DNA of 64,000 nucleotides, taken from Phoronis australis. Taxonomy: Eukaryota; Phoronida; Phoronidae. The translations under genes and the position numbers were made by a program. Location: the NCBI GenBank assembly GCA_002633005.1, contig NMRA01000091.1:260445-324444 (forward strand), read 5' to 3'. Every line of letters starts with the position of its first letter. Position 1 is the stretch's first letter. Shown one piece after another: positions 28,296 through 40,800 of this stretch. The notes under the pieces are model-generated. The model was not told the DNA's origin. It worked only from the letters and a program-made list of their open reading frames with translations, and searched no databases.

Positions 28296-28812
28296 TCATC
28301 CTAATGCCTTTAGTTTGGCTACAATGTCGGTTAGAAATGATGGATCCCGGTAAGCAATGATTCCACCCCGATTCACCCAGTGATTACAGCCTGATGCCTC
28401 TACACAGTCACTGCGGTGATAACGGACTTGTAGCTCCTCCAGAAGCGATGACAATTCGTTCTTCAAATCCAAATCATTTGGATTAGTAGGAAACCTCTCT
28501 GCCAGTAAATCGCACTGTACAATACCGCCCCCTAGTGACAGCAGTATGGCGTGTGCACCACACGTGTCCCACTTAAATATTGTGTTGACCGTCAATACAT
28601 ACGCTGAGGCAAGGCTATGTGTGACAGCCAGTAGTTTATAGCCAGCACCAGAAGGTGTCAGTAGTTTCCTATCGGATGACAGCTGAGATTTTAGGTCTCG
28701 AGATTCGCTACGACTGGTTAGAATGGGAAGGTTTTCAAATGAAGGCATTGTGCGCAGAGACGACATTTTCACATCTCCGAGTGAAATACCCCAAATGGTA
28801 TTGCTCCTCCAC
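28296..28812 (-). CDS. INPP1: INPP1 last coding exon (residues 222-392)
   Basis: The acceptor 'ttcacag' precedes G TGG, completing Arg221. It encodes the GAGYK segment, the FKWD metal-ligand motif followed by AHAILLSLGGGI, and a C-terminal segment with WVNRGGIIAYR, then TGA. Confidence 0.95.
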
Positions 28813-31800
28813 CTGTGAAGAGTATAATAGACAGTAAAAGACAAAAGTAACCAGACAAAATACTATGTGCCCCTCGGAATGGCTAATTCTCTTGCCAGCA
28901 AATATGACTGGTAATAACTATTATGGTGGTAAAATTCTAACTACAGAAAGGCTTGGCCACCTTTACTAATTTTCCACTTATTAACTCCTTTTCATTCTCG
29001 GCCACGAGGATTGTCTACTCTGATGACGAATTCGATGTCCACCAAGCCGCCATGACGGAGAATTCAGAGACATTTAGTCTCAGTCAACACTTTGGTGCGG
29101 GGTAAGTGTAAAATGAATAGAATTGAGAACACTGACCAGTAAGTGATTCATTTCAATTTTACCGCATCAAACTTTGGTTTTTATGACAATGGCTGCAAAT
29201 GTTTCAAAGTCAAAGTGTACTAAACAGGTGAGAAATATAATTACTTATGACTTCTGTTTGCAACATTAGCAAAGGCCCCATTTCATGAAGCTTTAGGGCT
29301 AACTTAAGACAAATCTGTGTCTTTACCCAGTTTCAAGAAATTCTTAAGAAAAAAGAAAAGTGAAGACTGAAATAAGTCACTGCTGAGACGGAAAATAAGC
29401 CTGCTGGCTTAAAATCGGATTTTTTGGTCTAAATGACAAAAATATACAACTGTCTTCACTGTAATCTGTTAAGGAATAAATTTAATGGCCAAAACAATGT
29501 CAAATTTAAGATCTTCTTTCCATTCAGGAACCAGCAAAGCATCATAAAAACAAGGCTATGCGACTTACCTGCACGTCTAAAGTCAATATTTCCCAGCTAT
29601 ACCAGTACTTTCTCAAATACCGAAAATTCCACTCATATTTAGGGCTCCCCAGAGTGGTACATAGATTTTCATTTAAAAGTTTCTACACAAGTATAATTCT
29701 TAAAAACTAGATTTAACACATCACACAGACTAAGCTGAAGACATTCCAACACATGATGAACGTGTGACACTCTTTGGCTAACACAGGGTCTTTAGGTAAC
29801 TCGGAAAAAGCCAAAATGGAGGAGCTGTTGTAACAGTCACCAGAGACGTACATTGACTAATCCAAGATGTCATCTGTTTATGAGGTCAGTATAAACCTAT
29901 GGGTTGTTCATAGAACTAGTAGCTGGTGAGCTGTCATGTTGGTTTGAACAGGTCCTTCTATCGTGTAATCCCTTTCAAATCATAATCTAAGGATGTTTAA
30001 AGAGGCATGGAACACGAAAACTCTGCAAAAATACCTTTTAAACAATTCCGGACGAAAGTACCATCTCGCAGCATCTAGTACGAAGTAATTCAACTTCGCC
30101 TGAGAGGAAATTTCCAGAAAAAATCGCAAAATTCACGATTTTTGAAACACGCGCAAAGGAAAACTCTGTGTGGTACCACAGAGTTTCTAATCTCCATCCC
30201 ACTTATGATAAATGCGCACATGTGCTCACAGTCAATTGCTTGAAGTCGCTTGAGGTCATAGGTCACATTTTCCATGTAAGGGAATTGTGCTACATCTATG
30301 TCTTACCATACCACAGGAGACCTGCTTTGCCTTGTGGAAGAAAAATCGACAAAATCGACAGGAGCTGACAAACAGTTTTTTTTGAAATTTGAAGCTAAAA
30401 GAAAATGCTTTGATATCAACAGATATTAAAAATCTTTACGAACAAACCGTAAAAATACCTGGTGAGCAGGTTGAATTCTGTTTCAGTGGCAGAGAACCAC
30501 TTTCAATATTGCAATTTAGTGTGTTTATTGCGTTCCAAGTCTCTTTAACCTTGAGCCGGACAATTAATATGACATGCATCATTGCCAATGTTGAACTGTA
30601 CCACAGTTTAAAACATAATGTTCCATATTACTGATTTTCATGCACTCGTCAATGTATACCATTGCTTACACTGAACACACCTAGGGGCACAGCATGAGCT
30701 GACTTACCGTTTGCTGTCCGTGTCTAAACAAAAGAATGGCTGACTAATCACCCCAATGACCGGGAGACCGGTGGTAGCATCGAAGGCGCCTAACAGAACA
30801 GTAACACACTGCAGACCAGTCAGGAACACCCCACTACTGTCAGGTGTGGCGTTTTCTATGCCTTGAATGTACTGGGCTGTAGAGTCTACAAGTGAAGGAT
30901 AACAAGTCAGCGTAGAATTTGTGTAGAGTAATTTTAATTAATAAATTGTGGGCTAGCTTCCTGCGTGATTCATGGTTTTAATATGCGACAAGCCAACTGC
31001 CCTATTTTTGTCAAACTTCCTAAACTTGAAGGTGTTTTCACATAACTCAAAAAATGATTAGTTTTAATTTAGACTACTTATTATTGTGAAATTAATCTAA
31101 ACTTGTTCTTTACCGAGTTGGAGGGGATTTGAGGGCTTGGAAAGAACTACCATTTGTAATTGTCTGAAACCAGGTGTGCCTTCTGCAGACACGAATGCAA
31201 GGTCACGCAAGACTGCGAAATATCACCATGTATTGCAAGCGAAGCATGTGATCACACTAGCTTCTATCAAAGGATTCTATAGTTTAAAGACCACAACGTG
31301 CTCCACCACTTGGCTTGTCATGCTGGGTCCCTAAATGCACAGTGCCTGATCTCAAGCAATAACCAAATGTCAGTTCTTCCTAACCCTCACGCCCCACATT
31401 TAAACAGAGTATGCAACAGTTATATAGCAGAATGCGCTTTAAAGCAAAAATAGATTATGAGTTTATATTTGCTTTCAATGTGTAAATAAAGCAAAATAAT
31501 TATTAATATGTACTTTCCTTATTCAAACTATTAAAAAATATGGTTTCTAAGGTGGTTTACTATTAAGTAAACCTCTACGCTCCTTCGTTCATTTTGCGTA
31601 TTGTGAAACAAACACTCAAGTCGTAATTAAGACTTGTGAAGCCAACTGTGTTAATGTAGAACCACAAGTTTCAGAGGACAACTTTGCCAAGGCCAACATC
31701 GATCTTGTTACTAAGCAGCCCAATAGAGACCGTTCAATGACAAAGTATTGTCACTGTTATAAGGGATACTCCTGAACATGCTCATCAGAGGAGCGTGGCT

Positions 31801-34800
31801 CAGTTTGAACATCTACCAAACACGTGCGCATCATTGACATTGCTTGAAATGATTTTCAATGCAATTCACTGAGATCAAATCTGATTTAGTGTTAAGTGAA
31901 GATTTCAAATCCGAATAGCAAAGCTTAAGTTCTACACTATGAAAAATTAGTTGCAAGTGTTTATGCATTACCACTACAGGATGACCTGGGTCAACTGGAT
32001 ATGCTCCAAGAACAGGGCTATTAGGTGCTAAACGAGAGTTATACGCAATATGTTACGAGTATAGGATTGTATGTTTATTCTTACAAGTAATTAGTAACTT
32101 AGTGGCTAAATGTTGAATGCACTAGTTGAAGGCACTCGGGATAACACTGGTTAGCACCGGGTTCAGCCTAACTGTATGATTGAAGATTGCACATATCAAT
32201 ATCAAGAGTTGTAACTTTTCTTCATGCATTTTTTGTGTGCATAAAGTTGATTGTTTCGACGCTTACATGTAGAAAAAAAGACACTTGATACTGAAACATC
32301 TACAAGGACATCACACAGAGACGACGCCAATATGCACTCACCTACATGTGTGTCGATGCATAAAAACGTGTTGGTGTTAAGACTATTACCTATAGGGTCC
32401 ACCCATATGCCTATATTCTCTATTGCTACGTCTACATTCAGCTTAGAGAGGTCTTCGTCCATCTCTATGGTGACAGGGGCATGAACCTCACTAGCCAGTG
32501 CATTTGCTGCCTCTTGGTGGCCATCTAACACCTTAACTGCAACAATTAATGGAATTATAAATATGTAAATCTTGAACCGGCGTGGAAATACAGATCACAA
32601 GCATTTTAAGTCTGGTCTGCACGCCACCTGTTGGCAACATCATATGACCTAATGAACTTAAGTCTGAAAAGATTTCTGCCCAACCGGGACTCAAACCCAG
32701 GACCTTCTGCTAACCGTGAAGATACTCGAGCCATTGAGCCATTGGGACCACTGGTCAAACACAGAAATCCAATCAGACTTAGCAGTGGGCATCTCGCCCA
32801 TCAACTATGTCCAAAAACACTTAGGAATACAAAATGCAATACACAAAACTTATTTCTCGTTTAATAATACGATTAAAGCTTCTGCAAATTAGAACACAAT
32901 ATGACAGGACAGTAAAATTTCATTTTATCAAAAATTTCAACCAGTTAACAAAAAGACAGTTTTACCTGATTATTTGAAAACTGTTTTGTTCAGCTGCCAT
33001 CAACAACCACGAGATGAAATTTTGAACACTTTTGGCAGTGCAGTGAGAATTTGAAAAAACGAAAAATGACCTTTTTGGCCATTATTTGTGTTCAAATTTC
33101 AGGAAAGTTTACCATAATCAAGATATAATGTTTCAGGAGGTACACAGTTCAGCAAGCACACTGCTATACAAACCTAATAATTTACTAGTCTCAGGCTTTG
33201 TTGGTTTCACCTCGACAGCGATCTTCTCCCCTAGTATGTTGGTGAATGTGTTAGACTCTTCACCATGAATGTTATCCATGAGCTCTGGGTACTAGGAGTG
33301 AACAGTACAGGTAACGGATCGGTTACAAGAAACAAAAGCAACATTCCACAAATGTCATACCTAATCCTAACTTAACTTGTGCCAGTTGCCACAATTTTAA
33401 GACTTTTCATAGTTTTGGCCCGGATGTCAGCCTTTTCCAAAATCAGATGTCTCTCAGAAGAATCTATTATATAAAATGCATCGTTTGCAAAACTCTGTCT
33501 CCCTCGCTCCACGACAGACCTTCGTTGAGCCCGTTTCGGCACCGGCTCGTTTCCAGGTATTGCACAGACCCCCAATTTGTATTCAAGGTGTTCTATTTTT
33601 TTCTCGCAGGCCGTTCTTTCGCGGACGCGGAGGGAGGGTGGCCAGTTTCGTAATGGCCTGGGTGACATCACTCCGTCTCCTTAATTTCACTCCCTCCGGC
33701 TTGTCGCGTGTATAATTCATCGGGCCTGTCGCCGCTAAAATGAATGATGCTTCATTAAAATTCTTTTACTCTTCCTTGAGTAAACTAAATAATTTACCCA
33801 GGTGTTAGAAAATTGGCGTTCTTCAGTTATTGTGCTGATAAAATTGCCCAATTTCAGAACATACTCTCTAGAGATATCACGAAATTTTAGGAAATGGTGT
33901 GTACCTGCGCGTGTCACGAGTGCGCACTGTTTTTAAAGCGACGTCAGATTTTCCTTAGTTACAAGGCGGAGAATTACGAAAAATAACGTTTATTAGATTT
34001 TTTTACTTCTATGAATGGCTGTAATGGGCAAGGTGAATGTCGGTTCATTCCCAGATTTTGCATTCACCCCTGCAGGTTGTTAGCTCTAAGTTTCACGACG
34101 AGGTGATGAGATTAGCACCCGGGTTGTGTGAAATTTTGGTGTTTAAGAGATCTCTATACGCCGCTACCTAACTGCAGTATATACATTTATGATGCAACTT
34201 TTGTAACTATACATCTACATACTTTGTGCACTATACAATATTTTAAATGAATTCTTAGTTTTCATTTTAAAAGAATATTTGATTACCGTACTTTTGTGTT
34301 ATGACAGGGCCAAATGTTCTGGAAAGAAATTTGTACTGCGTGAGGAAAGAATCCCGCAGCCACACACCTTGCCTACTAAAATCTGACAGTGACAGAAATT
34401 CTGATTTGAACACGGTCTCTTCAAGAAGTATTCCTGTCTCTTGCGATGAACACTCGGTTCACTCTTATAGGTGTACTTATTTCCCCTCGGCGTTTCCCAC
34501 TAGCTGCTACCCGTGCTTTTGCACGGGTAACGGCTAGTTCTGTTTCTTGACCTACAATGTAATGTTATTTTTTATGCAAGAAACGATCTTAATTGATTCC
34601 CACAAACGAATCCTACAGTAGCCATATATATTGTAACCCTTGTTTAGGATGTGCTTTGTTTGGCCCACTCCATCATAGCACATCCATACTTTGTATGCAC
34701 CACTACGGCATTTACTCTTCACAAGAATCACAAATTTCAAAAAGCCTCAAGTTGCACAAAAGTATAACTGAGCATTCAATCTCCTCGCAGGCACGAGCAA

Positions 34801-37800
34801 CGCTGGACCTTCGCCAGATGATAACAGGAGTCTCCGGTTCCACATGACCAATTAAAAAACTTAATTAAAAACTCTTCCACCGAGACCTGCAAAATTGTCG
34901 TAAGGCAAGCCTACCTGTTTGCCCAGCTCATGACGTATTGTCTCCTGAATCAGCACATCAGCCAATGTTTTGAAGTCGTGCAGGAACTTCTTGTTCTTCT
35001 GTTCGCCAGTTTTTTCCTCAACCAACAGGTCCAATAATGACTGAGGAAGACAGAAGAAGAAAGCGCTAGATTTACTATTAGATGGGTAGGGATGAAGATA
35101 GAAATCAAGACCATATTGGAGAGAAAAGGAAACACTGGGCGAGAATGATGTACATGGTACACATGAAACAGAAGTCCAAAGCTTCACTGGGTGGCGCTAG
35201 TGAGGCAACCATCCAACTAGGAGAAATTCTTGCAATCACGGACCCGGGTTTTATCTTTTGTACTCGAAATCGAAATCAAAATTTGTTTGACATTTTTCAC
35301 TCTACTAATTTTGTGCAAACTCAAGATAAGCGTCAGTCTTCTATGGTCGAGTAATAATGGATACATAATGGTTTACAAGGACCACTGTCGAATCCTAGTT
35401 TGCACTTGAAGGTCCGGCAATTAAAGCTAAAATTTTAGTTAGAACTCGAAATCTCTAGTTTTCACTGGAGTTTGTAGCTTGAATCTTGGGTTGTCAGGTG
35501 ATGACTTGGACTTCCTATGCGTAAACCATAACATATGTACTAGAGTACAGGATGAGGACAGTTATATTGAGTTTGTATGTTAAGTAGGATGCCAGAATGT
35601 CAACTATAATTTTGATTAGTAGTATGAACATTAGACTCCTGACCAAGGTATGGAAATCTCTAACCAATAGGGCCGACCCGCAATACACGGCGATATAACT
35701 CTCCTTTGTCCCGTAGANGTTACAAGAAACAAGAGCAACATTCTACAAATGTCGTACCTAATCCTAACTTAACTCGTGCCAGTTGCCACAATTTTAAGAC
35801 TTTTCATAGTTTTGGCCCGGATGTCAGCCTTTTCCAAAATCAGATGTCTCTCAGAAGAATCTATTATATAAAATGCATCGTTTGCACAAACTCCGTCTCC
35901 CTCGCTCCACTACAGACTTTCGTTGAGCCCGTTTCGGCACCGGCTTTTGTTTCCAGGTATTGCACCGGCCCCCAATTTGTATTCGAGGTGTTCTATTTTT
36001 TTCTCGCAGGCCGTTTTTTCGCGAACGCAGAGGGAGGGTGGCCAGTTTCGTACTGGCCTGAGTGACATCACTCCGTCGGCTTAATTTGACTCCTTCCAGC
36101 TTCTGTCGTGTATATAATTCATCGGGCCTGTCGCCGCTAAAATGAATGATGCCTCATTAAAATTCTTTTTTTCTTCCTTGAGTAAACTAAATAATTTACC
36201 CAGGTGTTAGAAAATTGGCGTTCTTCAGTTATTGTGCTGCTAAAATTGCCCAATTTCAGAACAACTCTCTAGAGATATTGCAAAATTTTAGGAAATGGTG
36301 CGTACATGCGCGTGTCACGAGTGCGCACTGTTTTTAAAACGACGTCAGATTTTCCTTAGTTACAAGGCGGAGAATTGTGAAACATAATGTTTATTAGATT
36401 TTTCTACTTCTATGAATAGCTGTAATGGGCAAGGTGAATGTCGGTTCATTCCCAGATTCTGCATTCACCCCTGCAGGTAGTTAGCTCTAAATTTCACGAC
36501 GAGGTGATGAGATTAGCACCCGGGTTGTGTGAAATTTGGGTGTTTAAGAGAGCTCTATACGCCGCTACCTAGGTGCAGTATATACATTTATGATGCAACT
36601 TTTGTAACTATACATCTATATACTTTGTGCACTATACAATATTTTAAATGAATTCTTAGTTTTCATTTTAAAAGAATATCTGATTACCGTACTTTTGTGT
36701 TATGACAGGGCCAAATGTTCTGGAAAGAAATTAGTACTGCATGAGGAAAGAATCCCGCAGCCGCACACTTTGCCTACTAAAATCTGACAGTGACAGAAAT
36801 TCTGCTTTGAACACCCGTCTCTTCAAGAAGTATTCCTGTCTCTTGCGATGAACACTCGGTTCACTCTTATAGGTGTACCTATTTCCCCTCGGCGTTTCCA
36901 ACTAGTTGCTACCCGTGCGAAAGCACGGGTAACGGCTAGTTCCGTTTCTTGACCTACAAATGTAATGTTATTTTTTATGCAAGAAACGGTCTTAAAATCA
37001 GGGCTTGGAATGACTAATGGCGAAAAGCGCGGAAATTTTTACGGCCCGAAACATGCGCGCAGCCAGCCTTGAAAAAGTCGGTGTGGAGACCTTTTGCCGA
37101 CAACGGTACCACCTCCGGAAGCGCGCGTCTGCGTCTGTCTTAGCTCGTCCGCCACTCCCACCTCCAAACATTTTTGGCTGCAGAGTCGTAGTATTCGTCA
37201 CCGTGGTTAACAATCACACGAGCCGCCATTGAGGAAATCCACCACGCTATCCCAGATGCCCCGGCAATGTTGACAATTTACGTTCCTCCGAAACATAAAG
37301 AGCAATTTCCGCTTTTCGAGGTGAAAGTCGTCGGCAACGCGGTGGTAAGAAATATGCCACGGAAATTTTATATCAAATACGATTTTTTTTTTACGCGGAA
37401 ATACAATAAAATACACGGACAGAACATTTGAAAAAAGCGGAAATCCGAGCCCTGTAAAATTATACAATATTTGATTCCCACAAACGAATCCTACAGTAGC
37501 AACATATATTGTAACCTCTGTTTAGGATGTGCTTTGTTTGGCCCTCTCCATCATAGCATATCCATACTTTGAATGCACATGTATCCACCACTACGGCATT
37601 TACTCTTCACAAGAATCACAAATTTCAAAAAGCCTCAAGTTGCACAAAAGTATAACTGAGCATTCAATTTCCTCGCAGACACGAGCAACGCTGGACCTAC
37701 ACCAGATGACAACAGGAGTCTCCACTTCCACATGACCAATTAAAATACTTAATTAAAAACTCTTCCACCAAGACCTGCAAAATTGTCGTAATGCAAGCCT

Positions 37801-40800
37801 ACCTGTTTGCCCAGCTCATGACGTATTGTCTCCTGAATCAGCACATCAGCCAATGTTTTGAAGTCGTGCAGGAACTTCTTGTTCTTCTGTTCGCCAGTTT
37901 TTTCCTCAACCAACAGGTCCAATAATGACTGAGGAAGACAGAAGAAGAAAGCGCTAGATTTACTATTAGATGGGTAGGGATGAAGATAGAAATCAAGACC
38001 ATATAGGAGAGAAAAGGAAACACTGGGCGAGAATGATGTACATGGTACACATAAAACGGAAGTCCAAAGCTTCACTGGGTGGCGCTAGTGAGGCAACCAT
38101 CCAACTAGGAGAAATTCTTGCAATCAGGGACCCGGGTTTTATCTTTTGTACTCGAAATCGAAATCAAAATTTGTTTGACATATTTCACTCTACTAATTTT
38201 GTACAAACTCAAGATAAGCGTCTATTCTTCTGTGGTCGAGTAATTATGGATACATAATGGTTTACATGGACCACTGTCGAATCCTAGTTTGCACTTGAAA
38301 GTCCGGCCATTAAAGCTAAAATTTTAGTTTGAAATTGAAGTCTCTAGTTTTCACTGGAGTTTTTAGCTTGAATCTTGGGTTGTCAGGTGATGACTTGGAC
38401 TTCCTAAGCGTAAACCATAATATATGTACTAGAGTACAGGATGAGGACAGTTATATTGAGTTTGTATGTTAAGTAGGATGCCAGAATGTCAACTATAATT
38501 TTGATTAGTAGTATGAACATTAGACTCCTGACCAAGGTATGGAAAACTCTAACCAATAGGGCCGACCCGCAATACACGGCGATATAACTCTCCTTTGTCC
38601 CGTAGATAACAAAGCGTGTGAGCTCTCATTTTGGAAATCAGGCACCTTTTCGAGTCTCTCATTGATGTCGGGAAAGTGAAGAATTTCAGATCATGCATCC
38701 ACGGGTATTTTGTTCAGTTCATCACACTTTCTCAATCATGTGGGAGTTAGAGCCCACAGAACAGCAGTAATACTTCGCTGGCATTGGAAGGACGAATAGA
38801 GTAATGCAAGCAAGAAAAATCAGTAAAGAATAAGACTACAATAAATAACATGTGGAATTCCAGTGGCACAAAAACGAGGCGGCAAATGTGCCTAACGGAC
38901 GTTTATGGCATTGTGGGTAAATACAGTGAGATTCGAGTGTCGCTGGGTAATCTCGGACGGCCCTATTACAGACAAAATAACGAACAAAACTGATCACTGC
39001 CATCCACAGTCAATGCTTCCTATTGCATGAACAAGCTTGTATTTAAAACCTGTGTTGAGTTGAGTAACCATCAAGAACTGCTGTTTTTATGTAGTTGCAC
39101 ATTACAAAAGTATGGATTTGTATAAAAAATCAATAGAATTAAAACTCTCCAGAGATAGACATCTATAAACGAATCCCCAAGACATACCAACGTGTTACGA
39201 CAGCTATGGTTCACTAGCCAACTACGGTTGTTTTACCAACTAGGTTATCATTAACACACTATTGAATAAAGCCAGCAAGGATAAGAAAAACATAGCTACC
39301 TCTGACCAGGGTTCGAATTTAGCCCTACAGAAACCACTGCTAGAAGGTAGTGTTTTACATTGGCCGCCAGGGGCAACCTGACTGTAGGTCAGGCAATAAA
39401 AGTATTGAAACATCTGCCAGCTAGTTAAGTATTCCTCCTGCTAGACAAGAAATCCACTGGCTATTAGGATACGACACTTGACGACGAAGAAATGTGAACC
39501 CAAAGCAAACTGAGATGCTAGTAACTGTAAGCGAATTCTGTAACTTCCAAAAGAAGGAGGAAAACCAACATTACACAGGTCATTGGGTTTGACTCATATC
39601 GACACTCAAGACATAAATAGTCCCTCACTTACCATTCAAGACTTGTACCACAGGCTACGTAAACGTTTCAATCGAAGAAGCAACAAACGGGTATGCATGC
39701 ATGCATACAGATAATCCTGTAAGTTCCTCCTCACCAAGTCCAAAAATATTAATGTACAGTGCAGGCCCCATCATTCAAGACATTTTTTCACTTTTAAGGG
39801 CAATTTGATCACGTATCTTGCTGCCAGAACAGCACCTTGCCAAACATTTCAAATAAATCAAAAATCTGCCATATCTAAGACACATTTTTCAATGAACAAC
39901 AAAATGAGGGTGATAAAAAACGTCAAAGGCCAACTGGTGAAAGATCAAGATTTCGGTGACTGACGAGACGCATTCATTATAGGTCCAAGTTATTGACAAG
40001 TGTCAGTTAGACAAGTTATCAACAAAGCTTATAACCCCAGAGGTCCTCAATCAAGACAAGTGACTTGACCTGGTTTCCCAACGCTGACAAGACGCTACAA
40101 GTCCACAACAAACGGAGTCTTCATGCAAGCTGTAAATGTCTCCAGACTACCTTTCAACACAGTGAACTCGGATGTTGCATCGAAACTCACCGCCATATCT
40201 CCTCTGTTCCTGTATCATAACCTATTAACAGCTGCCGCGTCAATACATGGAAATAGAACAGTTGGCCAAGCTCCTCATTCTCAAGAGATGTTTTACCTTG
40301 GTTAGGGAGGGAAACTACAAAATCCTTTGGCATGCTTTAAAAACTGAAATCGACAAGTTAGTATTTGTACCCTACAAGAGGCAAAACCAACTAATGTCAA
40401 AGATAAACGCAACAGGCATCCGCAACTGCATGTGTGGTGTCTGACGGTCACCGAGTTCATGATGTATAGTGAATTGGCAACAGTCACTAACAGGGGGCCC
40501 ACATTTTGTGAACCAGTTTTCTCCAGTGAATAACTGGCATCAAACTGGTTCTCAAACTCTGGGACGCTTGTAAGTGACAATTGACCATGAATCTGTTCCA
40601 CCTCAGCTTCATGTGAGCAGTTGTGAACCATTTGACAACCATGCCATAAGGTAGCTGCCAAGATCGACAAGCTTGTTAAGTTCTGACATCATAGAATGAG
40701 TCACCGCTTCTACTCCAGGCCTCCCATGTTGTAACTACGGCAAAACTCAAAAAAGAACGACGAGATCAGACTACGTGTGGACTTGCGAGAAACTAACAAG

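Larger units (their letters stand above)
33322..35717. repeat. segmental tandem duplication, copy A (carries INPP1 exon 2A)
   Basis: Near-identical to 35719-38606 along its whole length apart from scattered substitutions, small indels and one 456-bp insertion in copy B. It ends at 'cccgtaga', exactly before the single N at 35718, and copy B begins directly after that N. Contains a non-coding repeat, the Helitron-like end and INPP1 exon 2A. Confidence 0.9.
35719..38606. repeat. segmental tandem duplication, copy B (carries INPP1 exon 2B)
   Basis: Second copy of 33322-35717. It differs mainly by an extra 456-bp transposon at 36999-37454 and about 30 bp of small indels. It continues seamlessly into unique sequence after 'cccgtaga' at 38606. 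Confidence 0.9.

Noticed and set aside
34861-35187. Extended 108-codon ORFs around INPP1 exon 2 (also 37749-38075)
   Set aside because: Only the 126 bp between the splice sites match INPP1. The flanking codons are intron.
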